A DNA stretch of 64,000 bases from Paraburkholderia podalyriae (GTDB lineage: Bacteria > Pseudomonadota > Gammaproteobacteria > Burkholderiales > Burkholderiaceae): contig NZ_VZQQ01000029.1 in assembly GCF_014397785.1 (NCBI RefSeq), forward strand, positions 1 through 64,000, written 5' to 3'. Position 1 is the stretch's first letter, and every line of letters begins with the position of its first letter. Below are positions 14,978 to 24,749 of this stretch, one piece after another. Made by a program: the position numbers and the translations under genes. Below the pieces are notes generated by a model, which saw only the letters and a program-made list of their open reading frames with translations, had not been told where the DNA came from and searched no databases.

Positions 14978-16126
14978 CTAGGGATTGGTTGCGTTGCTGG
15001 CGGCCGGGCCGCCTTGCGATTCGATGTAGGCCACCAGCGCGGTCAGCTCCTGCTCGCTCAGGTCGAAGGTCGGCATGATGGGTGCGAAGCCCTTCACGAC
15101 GCGGGCCTTCGGGTTGCGGATGAAGGCGCGCAGATAGGCTTCGTCCACCTTAGCGGTGCTGCCGTCGGCCATCGTTTCGGTCTTGCCGTAGAGGCCCTTC
15201 CAGGTGGGGCCCACGCGCGGACTGCCGTCCACGGTATGGCAGGCGAAGCAGCCTTTGCCCTCTGCGAGCGTCTTGCCCTGGTCAGCAAGCGCCTTGGCGC
15301 TGCCGCCTGCAGCAGCGGATGCGGCCTGCACCGTGGCCTGCTGCCGCTGCGCGAACGTGCTCTGCTGCGCGAGCCAGCGCGAGAACGATGCTTTGTCTTC
15401 CACCACCACCACGCCGCGCATGTTGGAGTGCCCGATACCGCAAAGCTGCGCGCACAGGATGTCGTAACGCCCTGCCTTGGTCGGCGTGAACCAGAAGGTG
15501 GTCACCATGCCGGGCACCATGTTCATGCGCGCCCGGAACGCCGGTACGTAGAAGTCGTGCAGCACGTCGCGCGACCGTGTCAGGACCTGGATCGGCTGGT
15601 TGAGCGGCAGGTGCACCTCGGGCGTCTCGATCAGGTAGTTGTCACGGCCGTTGGGGTCGGCGGGATTCAGGCCGAAAGGGTTGTCGTTGCTGATGTAGCG
15701 CACGTCCGTCGTGCCCAGCTTGCCTCCGGGGCCGGCAAAGCGGAAGCGCCATTGCCATTGCTGGCCGAACACTTCCATCTGCAGCACGTTGGGCGGCGGC
15801 CGTACGAAGTCTGCGTAGACGAAGAGCCCCGGTGCCAGCAACGCTGCCACGCCGACAGTGGTCAGCCCGATCAGCCACCATTCCAGCCGCTTGTTGTGCG
15901 GCTCGTAAGCAGCGCGATGCCCCCTGCGGTTGCGGTAGCGCACCAGTGCGACCACGATGAACAGGTTGATCGCGATGAAGAGCGCGCCGGTAATGACGAG
16001 TGTGATCGTCAGCATGTCGTCCATGCGCACCCAGTTCGAGGCGATCGGCGTGATCCACCAGGGACTGGCAAAGTGAAACCCTACCGCCAATGCGATGATC
16101 AGGCTCAGGGCAATCGCAAGCGCCAT
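14978..16126 (-). CDS. ctaC: cytochrome c oxidase subunit II with fused cytochrome c
   Basis: A 382-residue protein. Three hydrophobic stretches occupy residues 1-22, about 40-65 and 85-105. A cupredoxin domain follows with the CuA site: LHDFYVP supplies one His, and CAQLCGIGHSNM supplies two Cys, one His and one Met. A linker rich in Ala/Gln leads to a class I cytochrome c domain with CFACH (haem c) and IMPTF as the distal Met. This fusion defines caa3-type oxidases, which take electrons directly from soluble cytochromes. First gene of the operon; the promoter must lie in 16127-16376. Confidence 0.93.
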   Translation of the reverse strand: MALAIALSLIIALAVGFHFASPWWITPIASNWVRMDDMLTITLVITGALFIAINLFIVVALVRYRNRRGHRAAYEPHNKRLEWWLIGLTTVGVAALLAPGLFVYADFVRPPPNVLQMEVFGQQWQWRFRFAGPGGKLGTTDVRYISNDNPFGLNPADPNGRDNYLIETPEVHLPLNQPIQVLTRSRDVLHDFYVPAFRARMNMVPGMVTTFWFTPTKAGRYDILCAQLCGIGHSNMRGVVVVEDKASFSRWLAQQSTFAQRQQATVQAASAAAGGSAKALADQGKTLAEGKGCFACHTVDGSPRVGPTWKGLYGKTETMADGSTAKVDEAYLRAFIRNPKARVVKGFAPIMPTFDLSEQELTALVAYIESQGGPAASNATNP

Positions 16127-16376
16127 AGTCCACCTCGCTGCGCGTCACTCGCTGGAGCCGCTAACAAAAAAGGCTCCTGGCCGTCGTTGTGCCGCCTGCC
16201 GTACTTCGTACTGCCTGCGCCGGCACTTCTGCCAGGACCGCTTCGCTGCGCATTGTAAGCGGCTCTAAAGCAAAGGTAGTCCTCTCCTCTGCATCGTGCA
16301 AGACAGCGCCAAGGGGGGAAGCGCGCCCCCTATACGGATCGGGCGAATGGAGGAGTCCCTTGCCGCGATGCAATGC

Positions 16377-16415
16377 AAAACGGCCGCCTCCAGCATTGGT
16401 GGAGGCGGCCGTTTT
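16377..16415. terminator. long bidirectional terminator
   Basis: A perfect 16-bp stem AAAACGGCCGCCTCCA / TGGAGGCGGCCGTTTT with a seven-base loop. It has A and T runs on its two sides, so it can stop transcription from either direction. It insulates the oxidase operon from the remnants to its right. Between 16127 and 16376 I see no gene; this stretch should contain the oxidase promoter. Confidence 0.85.
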
Positions 16416-16449
16416 CCAAGGGCGCCGGGTGTTTAGGGTCTGTTCACGT

Positions 16450-16677
16450 GTGCGACGTGCGCACGACGACTTGCTGCAGGCGCGGATCACATCGCGACAT
16501 ATCCGTGTCCTCGCGAATCACAGTGTCGCACTCGGACAGTTACCCGAGGCATCCTTGCTGCAAAGCAGCGACGTCGTGCACTCGCTCGAATGCGGCGTGG
16601 CGCTCGGCGGTGCGACCGGAGCGCTTCTCGGCCTCGTGGCGCTGGTCTTCTCCCGCTGGCACCACGTTGTTCTCTAA
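16450..16677 (+). pseudogene. fragment of a small glycine-rich membrane protein gene
   Basis: The frame reads DDLLQARITSRHIRVLANHS, then LGQLPEASLLQSSDVVHSLE, then a Gly/Ala hydrophobic span (GVALGGATGALLGLVALVF), and stops at 16677. This is the order found in DUF1269-like stress proteins: an 'iHvlA..g..lg.LpeAsllq.sD..h..e.G' region before a zipper. No start codon with a ribosome site precedes it and the C-terminal half is missing. Confidence 0.45.
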
Positions 16678-16827
16678 CCCGCTTTACGCAGTCCCCTTCC
16701 CCCAGCGCGCTTCCGCAGCAGTTATCCTCGTACACACAGGTACGCTCACTACGAAGCACGACCGCACCCGCAAGCGCCGACGTATCGTCGCTAGACTATA
16801 AAAAGGCCCTTTGATATTCTCGCCGCG

Positions 16828-17981
16828 ATGAATATTTCCAATCACCGCGCGCGGGCCGCGCTCGTCTTTCTGCTCGCTTTTCTCATCATCTGGTCTCGTG
16901 CAACAACCCGGCTTTAGCAGGGATTCCTGTGGGCCGAGGACGCCCCCATCTTTATCCTGCAGGCGCATCAGTTGGGCTTGCGCGCCGTGCTGACAAACTA
17001 TGCTGGCTATCTGCATCTGATACCTCGGCTGATTGCCGAGACCCAGCGCGCTATCGTGCCATTCAACGCGACTCCCTACTTTTTTGTGTGGTGCAGCGCC
17101 GCGCTTACGTCAGGCGCATGTGCATACATCGCGTTTGCTCTGCGGCAGGTCACACCGGTCACGGCAGCATTCATGGGTCTTGCGCCGGTTCTCGCCCCTC
17201 AGAACGGCGAGGTGCTGCTCTCGATCACCTACCTGCAATGGGTCCTGCTGCCCGCGCTGCTCGTGCTGCTGTGGGAAGCAATATTTGAAGGCCACGGCGC
17301 CGCTCGCTGCCGCGCATCATTGCAGTCGGATTGTTGACGCTGACCGGCCCGTTCGGTGTTCTGCTGATGCCGGCCGTCGCGATAGCGATCGCGCTGCGCC
17401 GGCTGCGACCAGCAGCTGGGACGATAAACTGGCCGATCGTCGTGACATACTTCGTCGCCGTTGCAGTGCAGACCGTCGTCATGCTGCGCCATCCGCAGGC
17501 CCCGAAAGGAGTACACGATGTCCCCTGGGTCACATGGATGACTCAGGCGATGTTTACGGATTTCCTGCCCTCGGTGCTAGCCACCACCATGGCCGGCTAT
17601 CTGTTCGCCGCGCTCCTGATAGGCGTGTGCGTTCTGTCGCGTGCGCGGCTGCTTTTCGCATGGCTGCTTTACTTCAGCGTGCTTCTGTGGGGTCTGGGTA
17701 TCACGAGAGTGGCGCCGCCCGTGCAGATTGCCTGGTACGGAACCGGCGCGCGCTACGTCTATCCATGGGGTATTTTCATGCTATGGACATTGACGCTGTC
17801 AATCGTCAACACGAGGATTACGTCGCTCAGGCCGATAGCGGCTGTCCTGATTTTCGTGATTCTGCTTGCTTCCGGCGAACGATTCGAAGCGCAACTTCTG
17901 CAGCAGTGGGAAATTCGGTCGGGCGCTACGTCCTATCACGTGACTGTTCCGCCAGGGTGGTCCATCGACGTTGCTCGGTAG
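16828..17981 (+). pseudogene. polytopic membrane protein gene with amber stop and frameshift
   Basis: From an ATG at 16828 the frame gives a signal-like helix, then meets TAG at 16915. The same frame resumes with FLWAEDAPIFILQAHQLGLR and runs through several membrane helices to about 17285. The protein then continues in another frame (SLPRIIAVGLLTLTGPFGVL) to a TAG at 17979. Together about 380 residues with eight or more hydrophobic spans, like integral-membrane sugar or lipid-linked transferases. 'WaEDapiF' early in the protein is typical of such families. Two separate lesions indicate a dead gene. It faces the GT87 gene. Confidence 0.65.
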
Positions 17982-18047
17982 AACCGATTACGGCATGCCA
18001 GCGGCGCCGTGGATCAGCTTGACCGGCCGGCTCCTCGCGAGAATGAC

Positions 18048-19316
18048 TCATACGGCCCGCTGCGCGCGCTGTCGAACCACCGTCGACGGCGAAAAATACC
18101 GCGCGACGCAAAGCCCATAAATAATCGCCGCCGCGACGGTATAGGACACGAACCTCGCTGAGAAAAACAGCAATAGCACGGTGAATGCGCCGAGCAGCAT
18201 CTCCAGCCTGGGGCCGAGTGCGGAGAGCTGCCTGTCGCGTGCTTCGAAGGCCGTGCCAAACAGGATCAGCAGCGGAATCAGCGCCAGCATCATGTGGATG
18301 GGCTCCAACACCGGATAGGCGACCAGCATCGTCATCGCGGCGAGCGCGTAGTCGATGCGGCTGTCCTGATGCCGGCGAAACACCAGATACGCGGACAGCA
18401 GGCACGCGGACAGCACCAACGCCATCGAGACCGTCGACAGCACGGCGCCGGACAGCGGCATGCCGACGGTCGCCGACAGTGTCTGCAATGCACCTTGCAC
18501 GGAGTTGTTCATCGGCGCGCCACCGCCGCTCATCGCTAGCGCCATGCCGTTCAGGTGGGGCATGTCCACGGTGAAGTAGTGCCATACGACACCGAAGCCG
18601 AGGCGTGCTGCGGTGAGCAACGTCAGCACGGCCGCGACGACGACCGCGACCATGAAGGTCCACCATTCACGCCGCAGCAACAGCAATCCGGCGACAGCCA
18701 CGGGGGTCAGCTTGATTGCCATCGCAAATCCGAGGAAAAGGCCCGCGGCATAGCGGTCGCCACGCTCGATCAGAGCGAAGGTTGCGATCAGCAGAAAGAA
18801 CAGCAATTCGTTCGACTGGCCGTCGTAGGTATCTTCGACCAGCGGGAAGCTCAGCAGAGCGAGCGCCACCAGCAGCACGTTCATGCTGCGCTCGGCGCCG
18901 CGATACGCCATCTTCACGATGAGGTACACGCCCGCGGCGAACATCGTGACCGATGCGGCCATCCAGATGAATTTCGCTGCGAGCGGCGTCAGCAGCGCGA
19001 GCGGCGAAAACACCAGCGCGAACTGCGGCGGATAGGCGAAGAAGATGTCGTCGCCGGTCGAGCGCGCGCCGATCCGCTGCAGAAACGCGACGAGACCGTC
19101 GTGATCGTAAAGGCGCGTCGGATCGTGCAGAACGACGTTGAAGGCGTACAGGTAGAGATTGAAGTCGCCAAACGCGTCGGGCGGACTGGCGCGAAACTTC
19201 GCGACGATGTGCACGCAATGCAGCGCGAGGCAGGTCGCCGCAATCAATAGAAGAAGCACGGCACCCACGCCGACACTCGACCCCAACCTGGTACGTCCGG
19301 CGCTCGCGTTGAACAT
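18048..19316 (-). CDS. GT87-type (DUF2029) mannosyltransferase-like membrane protein
   Basis: A 422-residue protein with about ten membrane helices. After the first helix, residues 46-58 read DAFGDFNLYLYA, supplying the catalytic Asp region. YPPQFALVFSPLALL, DGQSNELLFF and AIKLTPVA follow, the order expected of GT87 polyprenol-phosphate-mannose-dependent transferases. Such enzymes add sugars from lipid carriers on the outer face of the inner membrane. The start ATG 19316 has AGGGGAA a few bases upstream. Single gene; its acceptor is unknown. Confidence 0.75.
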   Translation of the reverse strand: MFNASAGRTRLGSSVGVGAVLLLLIAATCLALHCVHIVAKFRASPPDAFGDFNLYLYAFNVVLHDPTRLYDHDGLVAFLQRIGARSTGDDIFFAYPPQFALVFSPLALLTPLAAKFIWMAASVTMFAAGVYLIVKMAYRGAERSMNVLLVALALLSFPLVEDTYDGQSNELLFFLLIATFALIERGDRYAAGLFLGFAMAIKLTPVAVAGLLLLRREWWTFMVAVVVAAVLTLLTAARLGFGVVWHYFTVDMPHLNGMALAMSGGGAPMNNSVQGALQTLSATVGMPLSGAVLSTVSMALVLSACLLSAYLVFRRHQDSRIDYALAAMTMLVAYPVLEPIHMMLALIPLLILFGTAFEARDRQLSALGPRLEMLLGAFTVLLLFFSARFVSYTVAAAIIYGLCVARYFSPSTVVRQRAQRAV

Positions 19317-19978
19317 GGTGTTCCCCTGTGCGTTACGTCAATGAACGTGCGGTTGTTGCACCTTCGGACCCGTGATACCGCGGTGACGTGCCACCCGGCC
19401 ATGCCACCGCTCAGGACAGCGGCGACGTCGCTTCGACGCATCGCAAGAGAGAGGATAGGTTCACGTCCAGTGCCGTCCAGCGAAGAGATTCGGGGACAGT
19501 AGAGCTTGTCGGCGTGTGCCGGCTTCTGACCGGGCGATCGGACAGAGATTACCGATTCGCGAAAATCGATCTGTGCGCTTGGGCACATCCGTTCGCCCTA
19601 TCGCGGGAATACCGCGCGTGGGCATTCGAGCCGGCATTCGAGCCGTTCAGACAGCGCGCTCGTCAAAGCCCAGGCCACCCCACCCGCGTCATACGAAATC
19701 GTCGCTTATCTTCCCGCGGCCTCGATGCCACCACGCACCCCTCCCGCCGCCGCTTGACCAAGACCGCTGCATAAGGCAGCGTTGCGGCCGCATTAATCAG
19801 GCCCTACAGCACGGTCCGGCCCGGCAAACCGGCGATTTTACCGCGACCGGTATTCCTCTGACATACGGAGCCGCCCCCTTCGTTGTGCGCCGCACTTAAG
19901 CGCGCGGATTGTGATTGTCAGGGGGATGGCACCTGGGTATGTTGCCGAAGTCCACTTCTCGACCCGCGGAGCTTCAAC
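19317..19978. other. intergenic region without a recognisable gene
   Basis: About 660 bases between divergent genes. Open frames are short and low in protein character. A tandem copy of GGCATTCGAGCC occurs near 19621-19645. The region must hold promoters for the GT87 gene and the hydrolase gene, but I cannot place them with confidence. Confidence 0.4.
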
Positions 19979-20848
19979 ATGTTGCCCAGACGTCTGCTTT
20001 GCGCCGCCGTGTTGTGCCTCTGTTTCGCGGGCGTGAGTCCGTCCGCGCTCGCGCAGACGGCGCCGGCCGCCCAACAACCGGCTGATGACGCCAGTTCGCA
20101 GCCAGGCGCCCAGCCAGCGCCGTCGCCCGCCAATGCTTCGCTCGGCGGCCCGGTGCGCAACATCGTGCTCGTGCATGGCGCGTTCGTCGACGGATCGAGC
20201 TGGAACGGCGTAGTCGCGAAGCTGCAGCAAAAGGGTTATCACGTAAGCGCGGTGCAGAACCCGCTGACGTCGCTCGCCGACGACGTCGCCGCGACCCGCC
20301 GCGTGCTCGATCGCGAGAACGGTCCGGTACTGCTGGTCGGTCACTCGTGGGGCGGCGTCGTGATCACCGAGGTCGCCGCGAATGCGCCGAACGTCGCTGG
20401 TCTCGTGTATGTCGCCGCGCTCGCGCCGCAACTGCACGAATCGGCGATGGACGTAATGAAGGCCGGCGGCCCGATGCCGGCCGGTCAGAGCATCAGCAAG
20501 GACGCGAACGGCTTTTTGTGGGTCGACCGCGCGCTCTATCACGCCGACCTCGCCGCCGACGTGTCCGAGACCGTCGCGCGCGTGCTCGCGGCGGCGCAGG
20601 TGCCGATCGCCGCGAATGCATTCGACGAACCGGTGGATCAGGTCGGCTGGAAAAACAAACCGTCGTGGTACGTGCTGACCACGAAAGACCGCGCGGTGTC
20701 GCCCGATCTGCAGAAAATGATCGCCGGGCGAATCGGTGCGAAGGTGGTGCCGATCGCGTCGAGCCATCTCGTGCCGGTGTCGCACGCCGGCGCGGTGGCG
20801 GAGGCGATCGATCACGCGGCGCGCGAGTTGAGTCGGCAGCAGCAGTAA
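19979..20848 (+). CDS. secreted alpha/beta hydrolase
   Basis: A 289-residue protein. Residues 1-26 are a Sec signal peptide (basic MLPRR, hydrophobic core, cleavage after SALA). A low-complexity Ala/Pro/Gln linker runs to about 55. The hydrolase core starts IVLVHGAFVDGSSW (oxyanion region), has the nucleophile elbow GHSWGG with its Ser, and a catalytic His in SSHLVPVSH near the end. This is the methylesterase/salicylate-esterase-like type of small alpha/beta hydrolase. The ATG at 19979 was chosen because the signal peptide begins there. Periplasmic or outer location; substrate unknown. Confidence 0.85.
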   Translation: MLPRRLLCAAVLCLCFAGVSPSALAQTAPAAQQPADDASSQPGAQPAPSPANASLGGPVRNIVLVHGAFVDGSSWNGVVAKLQQKGYHVSAVQNPLTSLADDVAATRRVLDRENGPVLLVGHSWGGVVITEVAANAPNVAGLVYVAALAPQLHESAMDVMKAGGPMPAGQSISKDANGFLWVDRALYHADLAADVSETVARVLAAAQVPIAANAFDEPVDQVGWKNKPSWYVLTTKDRAVSPDLQKMIAGRIGAKVVPIASSHLVPVSHAGAVAEAIDHAARELSRQQQ

Positions 20849-20875
20849 GCCGCCAGCGCCTCGACGCCCCGTGGC

Positions 20876-21709
20876 TCAGCGCAGCATGAACGACATCGCG
20901 GACAGGCAGTTCAGCATGCGCACCGCATGCTCGGCCGACGCCGCACTGAAGCGCAGCGTCACGCCATCGACGCGCGTGAGCGTCGGCCATTGGCAGAACA
21001 GATCGGCGAGCCCGCTCGTTTGCACGCGCAGTTCGCAGTCGACCGCTTGTGGCTGTGCGCGCGTCGCGGCAGGCGCGCGGCCCGCTTCGACCTGCTGACG
21101 GACCACGTCGGACGCGGCGGCCCGCAGCGCCTCGCGCACGCTCGCGGGCGACTGCGTGACGCCGCTGGACTGGCCGGTCGCGGTCTTCGTCACGACGAAA
21201 CGCGCGCCTGGAAAACGCGGCGCGGTTTCCTCGGCGAACACGTCGTCACCCGATAAAAGCACTACCCGTGCGCCATATTCTTCAGCGAGCGCGCCGTACA
21301 GCCCGGCTTCGCCCAGCTCCACGCCATCGAATGCGACGCGCGCGAACGCGAAGCTGTTGATCGTGTGCGCGAGGACGCCGCGCGTTTGGGCCTTCGCGTG
21401 ATAGCCGAGCATGAAGACGAGCGCCGCGCCGTATTCGAGCCCGGCCATCATGCCGAGCGTGCGCGGCTTGCCGAGCACGACTTGCGCGCGCGGATCGAGC
21501 AGCTCGGGCAGCAGGTTGCGAAAGCCACCGTGCGAATCGTTGACCCACACGTCGATCGCGCCGCCCGCGAACGCGCCTTCGATTGCGGCGTTGGCTTCGA
21601 GCGTCATCCAGCGTCGCGCGGCTTCGTATTCGCCATTGCCCGCGCGCGTCTGCTCGGCATGGAAGACGCCGGCGATGCCTTCGATGTCGGTGGAGATCAG
21701 GACTTTCAT
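20876..21709 (-). CDS. dppA: M55 D-aminopeptidase (DppA type)
   Basis: A 277-residue zinc peptidase of family M55. The known ligand and catalytic positions of DppA are all present: D8 and E10 in ISTDIEG, H60 in NDSHGG, H104 in GYHAKA, H115 in GVLAHTI, and a Glu at 131-134 (ELGE). The enzyme removes N-terminal D-amino acids from short peptides in the cytoplasm, helping use cell-wall-derived peptides. The start ATG 21709 overlaps the stop of the P1 peptidase gene by four bases. Last gene of the peptide-uptake operon. Confidence 0.9.
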   Translation of the reverse strand: MKVLISTDIEGIAGVFHAEQTRAGNGEYEAARRWMTLEANAAIEGAFAGGAIDVWVNDSHGGFRNLLPELLDPRAQVVLGKPRTLGMMAGLEYGAALVFMLGYHAKAQTRGVLAHTINSFAFARVAFDGVELGEAGLYGALAEEYGARVVLLSGDDVFAEETAPRFPGARFVVTKTATGQSSGVTQSPASVREALRAAASDVVRQQVEAGRAPAATRAQPQAVDCELRVQTSGLADLFCQWPTLTRVDGVTLRFSAASAEHAVRMLNCLSAMSFMLR

Positions 21710-22809
21710 CGCGCGGCATTCCTCAGTAGTTGGGCAAGGTCCGGCACGCTGTCGCGCAGCGACAGCCGTCGATGGCCGTCGCGACCCGTGACGGATTCGG
21801 CGCGCCACAACGCGCCGACGATCGCCTGTTCGACGCTGTCGGCGCAGGCGCGAAACAGCGGGTCCATACAGTGATCCGCGACCAGCGGCGGCAGCGCGAC
21901 GAAGTCCGCGCCCTGCGGCACCGTGTAAGCGGTCGAAAACGCCAGCGCGATATCGCCGCTGCCGTGGCCGTACACCGAGCCGGTACGCGCAAGACCGGCC
22001 GCCGCGCGCAACGACAGCCGTTTCAACTGGCGCGCGTCGAGCGGCGCATCGGTCGCGACGATCATGATGATCGAGCCTTGCTCGGGTTTGTCGGAGGCGG
22101 CATTAGCAACAGCGTTCGCAGCCTCTGCCGCGCCCGCCCGTTCGGCCAGCATGCGGCCGAGCGGCGTGCCGTCGATCGTCAGCATCGGCAGGCGGCCGAA
22201 GTTGGCAAGCACGAGCGCGCCAACGGTGTAGTCACGACCCGCCGCACTCAGCACGCGCGACGCGGTGCCGATGCCGCCCTTCAGATCGAAGCACGACATG
22301 CCGCGCCCCGCACCGAGCGCGCCGCTCCCGACGTCCGCGCTCGCCGCGTCGAATGCGTCGTTGAAGTGCTGTTCGGCAACGGCAAGCGCCTGAATATCGT
22401 TCAGGTAGCCGTCGTTGCATTCGAACACGAGCGGATTGACCGTCGGCCAGTCGCGGCCGATGCGCGGATTCGCGCGAATCGCCGCGCGGATCTGCGCCTG
22501 CGCGAGCACGCCGACGCTGAACGTGTTGGTCAGCGCGATCGGCGTCTCCAGCGTGCCGAGTTCGTCGAGTTGCAGGAGCCCGATGCTCTTGCCGAAACCG
22601 TTGATCACCGACGCGGCGGCCGGCACCTTGTCGACGAACGGATCACCACGATGCGGCCGGATCACGGTCACACCGGTTTGCAGCGCGCCTTCGGCAAGCG
22701 TGCAATGTCCGACGCTCACGCCGTCCACGTCGGCGATCGTGCCGAGCGGTCCAGCCGGCAACGTGCCAATATGCGGCGCTCGCTCGGCCGAATGGTTGCT
22801 GATGCTCAT
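21706..22809 (-). CDS. P1 family (DmpA-type) aminopeptidase
   Basis: A 367-residue Ntn-type peptidase of family S58. The precursor normally cuts itself between Gly and Ser; here G245-S246 sits in EQGSIIMIVATDAPL, the conserved cleavage context. N-terminal landmarks are DVDGVSVGHCTL and GVTVIRPH, and NDGYLND lies mid-protein. DmpA-like enzymes release N-terminal residues, including D- or beta-amino acids, from peptides. The start codon at 22809 overlaps gsiD by four bases and the stop overlaps dppA, so it is tightly coupled to import. Confidence 0.9.
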   Translation of the reverse strand: MSISNHSAERAPHIGTLPAGPLGTIADVDGVSVGHCTLAEGALQTGVTVIRPHRGDPFVDKVPAAASVINGFGKSIGLLQLDELGTLETPIALTNTFSVGVLAQAQIRAAIRANPRIGRDWPTVNPLVFECNDGYLNDIQALAVAEQHFNDAFDAASADVGSGALGAGRGMSCFDLKGGIGTASRVLSAAGRDYTVGALVLANFGRLPMLTIDGTPLGRMLAERAGAAEAANAVANAASDKPEQGSIIMIVATDAPLDARQLKRLSLRAAAGLARTGSVYGHGSGDIALAFSTAYTVPQGADFVALPPLVADHCMDPLFRACADSVEQAIVGALWRAESVTGRDGHRRLSLRDSVPDLAQLLRNAAR

Positions 22810-23711
22810 GGCCGATCCAGCTTCGGATCGAGCGCGTCGCGCAGGCCGTCGCCGAGCAGGTTGAACGCGAGCACGGTCAGAAAAATAGCGAGGCTCGGAA
22901 ACAGCGCGATATGTGGCGCGGTCACCATGTCGGCGCGCGCCTCGTTGAGCATCGCGCCCCACTCGGGCGTCGGCGGCTGTGCGCCGAGGCCGAGAAACGA
23001 CAGGCTCGCCGCCGTGATAATCGATGTGCCGATGCGCATCGTCAGATACACGATGACCGATGAAATCGTGCCCGGCAGAATGTGCCGCATGATGATCGTC
23101 CAGTCCGACGCGCCGATGCTGCGCGCCGCCTCGATATAGGTGAGCTGCTTGAGCATCAGCGTATTGCCGCGCACGAGCCGCGCGAACGCCGGAATGCTGA
23201 AGATCGCCACGGCGCAGATCACGTTGATCATGCCGTTGCCGAGAATCGCGACCACGCCGATCGCGAGCAGAATGCCGGGGAACGCGAACAGCACGTCGGC
23301 CACGCGCATCGTGATGCGATCCCACCAGCCCTCGTAGTAACCGGCAAGCAGGCCGAAGAACGTGCCGATCACCGCGCCGATCGCGACGGACAGAAAGCCC
23401 GCCTCGAGCGAAATACGCGAACCGACGAGAATGCGGCTGAAAATATCGCGGCCCAGCGAGTCGACGCCGAACCAGTGCGCGGCCGAAGGCCCCGCGTTCA
23501 GCGCGTCGTAGTCGAAGAAATTCTCGGGGTCGTACGGCACGATTTGCGGCGCGATGATCGCGATCACGATCAGCAGCAGCACGAACACGCCGGCGGCCAT
23601 CGCGACATGCTGCTTGCGGAACTTGCGCCAGAACTCGCTCCACGGCGTGCGGATCGCGCGTTCGGCGGCAGCGGGATTGGCCGCATTCGGCCCGGTGGCA
23701 GTGGTGCTCAT
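22806..23711 (-). CDS. gsiD: peptide/glutathione ABC transporter permease (GsiD type)
   Basis: A 301-residue inner-membrane permease. An N-terminal helix (about 38-58) is followed by HWFGVDSLGRDIFSRILVGS, the standard linker of DppC/GsiD proteins. Four more helices follow, and the ATPase-contact EAA loop is near residues 195-215 (EAARSIGASDWTIIMRHILPG). It forms the transmembrane pore with GsiC. Seven-base gap to gsiC; its stop overlaps the P1 peptidase start. Confidence 0.9.
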   Translation of the reverse strand: MSTTATGPNAANPAAAERAIRTPWSEFWRKFRKQHVAMAAGVFVLLLIVIAIIAPQIVPYDPENFFDYDALNAGPSAAHWFGVDSLGRDIFSRILVGSRISLEAGFLSVAIGAVIGTFFGLLAGYYEGWWDRITMRVADVLFAFPGILLAIGVVAILGNGMINVICAVAIFSIPAFARLVRGNTLMLKQLTYIEAARSIGASDWTIIMRHILPGTISSVIVYLTMRIGTSIITAASLSFLGLGAQPPTPEWGAMLNEARADMVTAPHIALFPSLAIFLTVLAFNLLGDGLRDALDPKLDRP

Positions 23712-23718
23712 GCGGACC

Positions 23719-24639
23719 TCACTTGAAGCGGATGGTCGGGTTGATCACCGCGTACAGCACGTCGACGATCAGGTTGATGATGATGAATTCGAGCGAGAAC
23801 AACAGCACCTCGGCCTGGATGATCGGATAGTCGCGCATCGACACCGCATCGACGAGCAACCGGCCCAGGCCCGGCCAGTTGAACACCACTTCGACGACGA
23901 TCGAGCCGCCGAGCAGAAAGCCGAACTGCAAACCCATCATCGTAACGACGGGAATCAGCGCATTGCGCAGACAGTGCTTGATGATCACGAGCCGCTCGGG
24001 CACGCCCTTCGCACGCGCGGTGCGCACGAAGTCCTCGTGCATCACTTCGACGAACGACGCCCGCGTGAAGCGCGCCATCACCGCCGCGACCGCCGCGCCG
24101 AGCGTCAGCGACGGCAGCACGTAGCTGCGCCACGAACCATCGCCGACGATCGGCAGCCAGACGAGCTGCACCGAGAAGACCTCCATCAGCAGCATGCCGA
24201 GCGCGAATGCCGGAAACGAAATGCCCGACACCGCGAGCGTCATGCCGAGCCGGTCCGGCCAGCGGTTGCGCCACACCGCCGACGCGATGCCGATCGCCAT
24301 GCCGATCACGACCGCCCACACCATGCTCGCGATCGTCAGCCACAGCGTCGGGAAGAAGCGTTCCGCGATCTCCTGGCTCACCGGCCGCTTGCTGCGCGTC
24401 GACATGCCGAAGTCGCCATGCGCCATCCGCCAGAAGAAACGGACGAACTGCTGCGGCAGCGGCCTGTCGAGGCCGAGGTCGGAGCGCACGAGCGCGACGG
24501 TCGCCTCGTCCGCTTCGGGGCCGGCGGCGAGCCGCGCCGGATCGCCCGGCAGCAGATGCACGAACAGGAACACCAGCACGGCGACGATGAACAGCGTCGG
24601 CAGCAGGCCTAGCAGACGTTTGACGAGGAAGTTCAGCAT
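23719..24639 (-). CDS. gsiC: peptide/glutathione ABC transporter permease (GsiC type)
   Basis: A 306-residue permease starting MLNFLVKRLLGLLPTLFIVA, the usual DppB/GsiC first helix. RFTRASFVEVMHEDFVRTAR and AKGVPERLVIIKHCLRNALI form the EAA loop. The ATG at 24639 fits the family start; upstream in-frame codons would add a basic non-conserved tail. It pairs with GsiD in the membrane. Length is normal. Confidence 0.9.
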   Translation of the reverse strand: MLNFLVKRLLGLLPTLFIVAVLVFLFVHLLPGDPARLAAGPEADEATVALVRSDLGLDRPLPQQFVRFFWRMAHGDFGMSTRSKRPVSQEIAERFFPTLWLTIASMVWAVVIGMAIGIASAVWRNRWPDRLGMTLAVSGISFPAFALGMLLMEVFSVQLVWLPIVGDGSWRSYVLPSLTLGAAVAAVMARFTRASFVEVMHEDFVRTARAKGVPERLVIIKHCLRNALIPVVTMMGLQFGFLLGGSIVVEVVFNWPGLGRLLVDAVSMRDYPIIQAEVLLFSLEFIIINLIVDVLYAVINPTIRFK

Positions 24640-24749
24640 GAAACCAATCCGGCAAATAAGCGGCAAATGAGGCGGGCAACGAGGAATCGTGTGCGGCGGC
24701 ACAGGCGGCGGCGCGAACCGCCGTCTGCGCATGCCGCCTCGTCAGCTCA

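Noticed and set aside
15014..16258. Long plus-strand frame opposite subunit II
   Set aside because: Shadow frame caused by high GC at third codon positions.
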